This document shows positions 13,870-13,969 of a stretch of 13,969 bases of DNA, in pieces. A program made the translations under genes and the position numbers. The stretch covers positions 1 through 13,969 of the forward strand of contig CANHOY010000024.1 in NCBI GenBank assembly GCA_947462495.1. Direction: 5' to 3'. Position 1 is the stretch's first letter. Every line of letters starts with the position of its first letter. This DNA is from Bacteroidota bacterium. Its GTDB lineage: Bacteria; Bacteroidota; Bacteroidia; Chitinophagales; Chitinophagaceae. The notes below the pieces were generated by a model that saw only the letters and a program-made list of their open reading frames with translations, did not search any database and was not told where the DNA came from.

Positions 13870-13969
13870 AATTAATATTTTTTTGAATCCTGTTGATCTT
13901 AAAGATTACTTGCTGGACTCGGTGAATTAAATTTTGTTTAAATAAACCTTACTGTGGTTAAGTGGTAGA

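Noticed and set aside
13940..13969. End of the window resembles the D-arm of a tRNA (TTAAGTGGTAGA)
   Set aside because: Only a fragment is present; acceptor and anticodon arms cannot be checked, so it may be chance similarity.
13870..13969. Expected end of rpmI (L35) upstream of rplT
   Set aside because: All three minus-strand frames hit stops quickly and none resembles the L35 C-terminus.

Overview
The window looks like ordinary chromosomal DNA from an AT-rich member of the Bacteroidota, most likely a Chitinophagaceae-type bacterium. The evidence is the protein families (short fold-III arginine decarboxylase, Bacteroidota-style Lgt, cysteine-free type B L31), starts without clear Shine-Dalgarno sequences, and several upstream matches to the Bacteroidota promoter form TTTG-N20-TAnnTTTG. 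I see no transposase, integrase, phage gene, CRISPR array, rRNA or complete tRNA. Gene density is high and no gene-free stretch exceeds about 190 bp.

Layout. Positions 44-2951 (+): the catalytic subunit of a split methylmalonyl-CoA mutase, then an exported M20 amidohydrolase. A symmetric terminator (2975-3011) separates these from a long minus-strand block. That block, read right to left, holds rplT (13869-13525), speA (13374-11938), a bacilliredoxin (11255-10839), lgt-yajQ (10727-9068), rpmE2 (8949-8698), bshB1 (8571-7840), aguB-aguA (7763-5768), an AmiD-like lipoprotein amidase (5729-4896), and an acyl-CoA dehydrogenase-yggS pair (4859-3026). A small heat shock protein (11441-11839, +) interrupts the block; it diverges from the bacilliredoxin and converges on speA through a shared terminator.

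How the genes work together. SpeA, AguA and AguB make up the whole arginine -> agmatine -> N-carbamoylputrescine -> putrescine route, although speA lies about 4 kb from aguBA. BshB1 (bacillithiol synthesis) and the bacilliredoxin (removal of bacillithiol from proteins) together point to bacillithiol as the cell's low-molecular-weight thiol. Lgt and the lipoprotein amidase belong to envelope biogenesis and peptidoglycan turnover. L20, L31 and YajQ are housekeeping functions. Methylmalonyl-CoA mutase and the acyl-CoA dehydrogenase belong to acyl-CoA catabolism.

I did not find a clearly new biological system. The observations most worth checking are regulatory: two perfect palindromes, each placed just upstream of a -7 promoter element (rpmE2 and the acyl-CoA dehydrogenase operon), and a hairpin in the rpmE2 leader. 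At the protein level, Lgt departs from the classical signature at several positions. For five genes I place the start downstream of the longest open frame (M20 enzyme, aguA, rpmE2, lgt, bacilliredoxin).
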